Shown here: one piece after another, positions 62,531-64,000 of the stretch
Layout of the letters: every line of letters begins with the position of its first letter
Position numbering within the stretch: the first letter of the stretch is position 1
Assembly: GCA_934047225.1 (NCBI GenBank)
Contig: OW204011.1
Span: 18,736,339 to 18,800,338, forward strand
From: Ypsolopha sequella
Lineage: Eukaryota > Arthropoda > Insecta > Lepidoptera > Ypsolophidae
Length of the DNA stretch: 64,000 bases
Reading direction: 5' to 3'
The notes under the pieces: generated by a model
The model's database searches: none
What the model saw: only the letters and a program-made list of their open reading frames with translations
What the model was told of the DNA's origin: nothing
Translations under genes and position numbers: made by a program

Positions 62531-64000
62531 TTTTTTGTTTTTTTTTATATTTTTTTTTTTTTTTCCTTTTTTTTTTTTTTTTTTTTTTATACTATTTATT
62601 TAGTTATTATTATTATTATTATGATTTTTATCATTATATATTTTTTTAAAAACATGCTTAATATTAATAGATAATTGAGAGGTTATATAACATTAAGCTC
62701 AGAAGTATTTTTGGTTGACGCTAAACCATCCGCTGCTCAGGCGCCCGTGTGTCACCTGCGCCGCTCTTTAGCATCGCGTCAGCAACAGCCATGTCACTGT
62801 TTCGCATAGCCATTTTTAAGTTATATTCACGGATTTTACCGGTCTCCGCTGACAGGGCGTTCAAGATGATGTGAACTATGGCGTCATTTTCGCGGCGAAC
62901 TGTGTAGTACACACAGCTGCCGGTGTGTCTGGACACCGCCACGACCGCGTGATTGACGCTGCTGTGCAGCTGCAGGTTCTTTTTTGCAGTTCTTACGATA
63001 ACCACTCTCTCCCACGTTAGTCCCTGAGCTTCATGGATTGTGTGGAGACGCGATCCTTGTTGCTTCCCGAACCCTAGACCTTTAAGGAGCTCCTTCTCGG
63101 CTTGGGTGTGGACAAGGTAGAGCGTGTTTGGCTCGTCTTTTGGGAGTCGCGTCTCTTCGTATGTTTCCAGTGTCAGGGACCGTGCTTGAGCCTTGGATGA
63201 GTATATGCCACTGTAGATCTCTCTTAGGGCATATGCTACATCCATGGGGTTTCGATGTGTGCACAGCAGTTGTTTCGTGATGTTTCTGTACGAGCTAGGA
63301 GTTTTGTACTTCATCGGGAAGAGGTTTTCTCTGTCGATGAAAGGTACTTGGTTCTGGTCACCCAGGAGAAGAGCCTTGCTGGCGCCGGTTATTCTTATCG
63401 CTAACACTATGGCTCCAAAATGGCTCATGAGAGCTTCATCGATTATCAATCGACCGCAGCTCTCGCCCTCGCCTAAGCCGTTAGCCAGTAGCGACGCCAT
63501 TGTGCGCACCTTGAACTTTGCGGCTCTGCCAAGTTTAGGCTCCAGTTTTCCGCGGAGGTGTCTTGCTCCTTCCAGTGTGAGTGTCGTCACCAAGTCCCTT
63601 TCAGCGTCAAAGTTGTTTACTATGGAGGTTGTTTTGCCGCAGCCTGGTACCCCGTTTACCCAGTCCATTGTTAATGTCGACATTTGTGCAATAGCTTCGG
63701 TGGATTCAGAATCCCATCGCAATTTGCTTGCCATTTCCAGGATTCTTTCCTCCAGCATTATTCTCGTGCACTTAGCGACAATAACAATGGGATCGTTTGG
63801 TGGAGTGGTAAACACTGGTTTGCCTTTCCGGGTTGACTCGTCACTGTCAAGTTCCACAAAACCACCAGTACCATTGAACGCGACCATGTACTCTCCCGTC
63901 ATGATTCCACCCAAAACTTGGGAGGTGGCGTTATTGTACACCGCCGCGTCGCACTCCTCGAGTTTAACATTAAGCAATCGCTCATTCCCCCGACGATAGG
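62281..64000 (-). mobile_element. Copy N: helicase-type LINE (J subfamily), cut by the window end
   Basis: Poly(A) tail (62281-62296 on +), a 3' UTR to 62720 with the TATGGGA/TCCCATA hairpin and A-runs, and ORF2 open to the window edge. Its sequence is nearly identical to copy J where both exist, but it extends at least 160 bases further 5'. Confidence 0.92.
62721..64000 (-). CDS. ORF2 of copy N: pre-helicase region and SF1 helicase (partial, window edge)
   Basis: About 426 codons, open to base 64000. The N-terminal visible part (NNATSQVLGGIMTGEYMVAF; GGFVELDSDE) matches the pre-helicase region of copy L. Then come motif I GVPGCGKTT, II DEALMSHFGA, III LLGDQNQVPF, the THRNPMDVAYALREIYSG segment, V HEAQGLTWE and VI VAVSRHTGS, ending APEQRMV. 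No defect is seen. Whether the copy is full length cannot be judged from this window. Confidence 0.9.
   Translation of the reverse strand, partial: YRRGNERLLNVKLEECDAAVYNNATSQVLGGIMTGEYMVAFNGTGGFVELDSDESTRKGKPVFTTPPNDPIVIVAKCTRIMLEERILEMASKLRWDSESTEAIAQMSTLTMDWVNGVPGCGKTTSIVNNFDAERDLVTTLTLEGARHLRGKLEPKLGRAAKFKVRTMASLLANGLGEGESCGRLIIDEALMSHFGAIVLAIRITGASKALLLGDQNQVPFIDRENLFPMKYKTPSSYRNITKQLLCTHRNPMDVAYALREIYSGIYSSKAQARSLTLETYEETRLPKDEPNTLYLVHTQAEKELLKGLGFGKQQGSRLHTIHEAQGLTWERVVIVRTAKKNLQLHSSVNHAVVAVSRHTGSCVYYTVRRENDAIVHIILNALSAETGKIREYNLKMAMRNSDMAVADAMLKSGAGDTRAPEQRMV

Noticed and set aside
1..64000. tRNA, rRNA or host genes between elements
   Set aside because: None recognised by eye; all stretches are accounted for by element coding, UTR or TTAGG sequence. 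A tRNAscan or Rfam run could still find small RNAs.

Overview
This window looks like the inner part of an insect chromosome end. Thirteen short arrays of the insect telomere repeat TTAGG (about 0.7 kb in total by my count) separate a stack of non-LTR retrotransposons (LINEs) that fill nearly everything else. The elements resemble the telomere-specific TRAS and SART groups of the R1 clade. TTAGG arrays with TRAS/SART-like insertions point to an insect; I cannot fix the order from sequence alone. No host gene, tRNA or rRNA was recognised. The G-rich strand is the + strand, so the chromosome tip should lie to the right of base 64000 (inference).

Layout, left to right. 1-2338: broken pol of a BEL/Pao LTR retrotransposon. 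2338-2426: 5' tip of a helicase-type LINE. Then minus-strand TRAS-like copies A (2461-4098), B (4151-9917), C (9971-10876), D (10936-13427) and E (13461-18087). E meets plus-strand SART-like copy F (18102-20682) head to head with no TTAGG between them. Next come minus-strand copies I (20706-28617, full length, AT-rich), J (28681-30264), K (30297-38614, full length) and L (38652-48783, full length, 10 kb). Plus-strand copies G (48834-51359) and H (51419-57251, full length with one frameshift) follow. Last are minus-strand M (57306-62152) and N (62281 to the window end). Letters are labels for this report only.

Strand and target are tightly linked. Every TRAS-like copy has its poly(A) tail, read as poly(T) on +, directly to the right of a TTAGG array. 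Every SART-like copy has its poly(A) directly to the left of one. Both ORFs appear frame-intact in I, K and L, although K and L lack an in-frame AUG before the ORF2 endonuclease. ORF1 is a gag-like zinc-knuckle protein. ORF2 carries an apurinic-type endonuclease (EN) and reverse transcriptase (RT), followed in TRAS-like copies by RNase H and a C-terminal Cys/His motif.

The standout feature is a TRAS-like lineage (C, E, L; J, N; M) whose ORF2 continues past the usual C-terminus. It runs into a Thr/Pro linker in L and E, an unrecognised conserved domain, and then a complete superfamily 1 helicase of the type found in positive-strand RNA viruses of the alphavirus-like supergroup. I recall published reports of virus-like helicases in insect LINEs, so the capture itself may be known. 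The telomeric setting, the middle domain, the junction structures and the RNA elements described below may not be.
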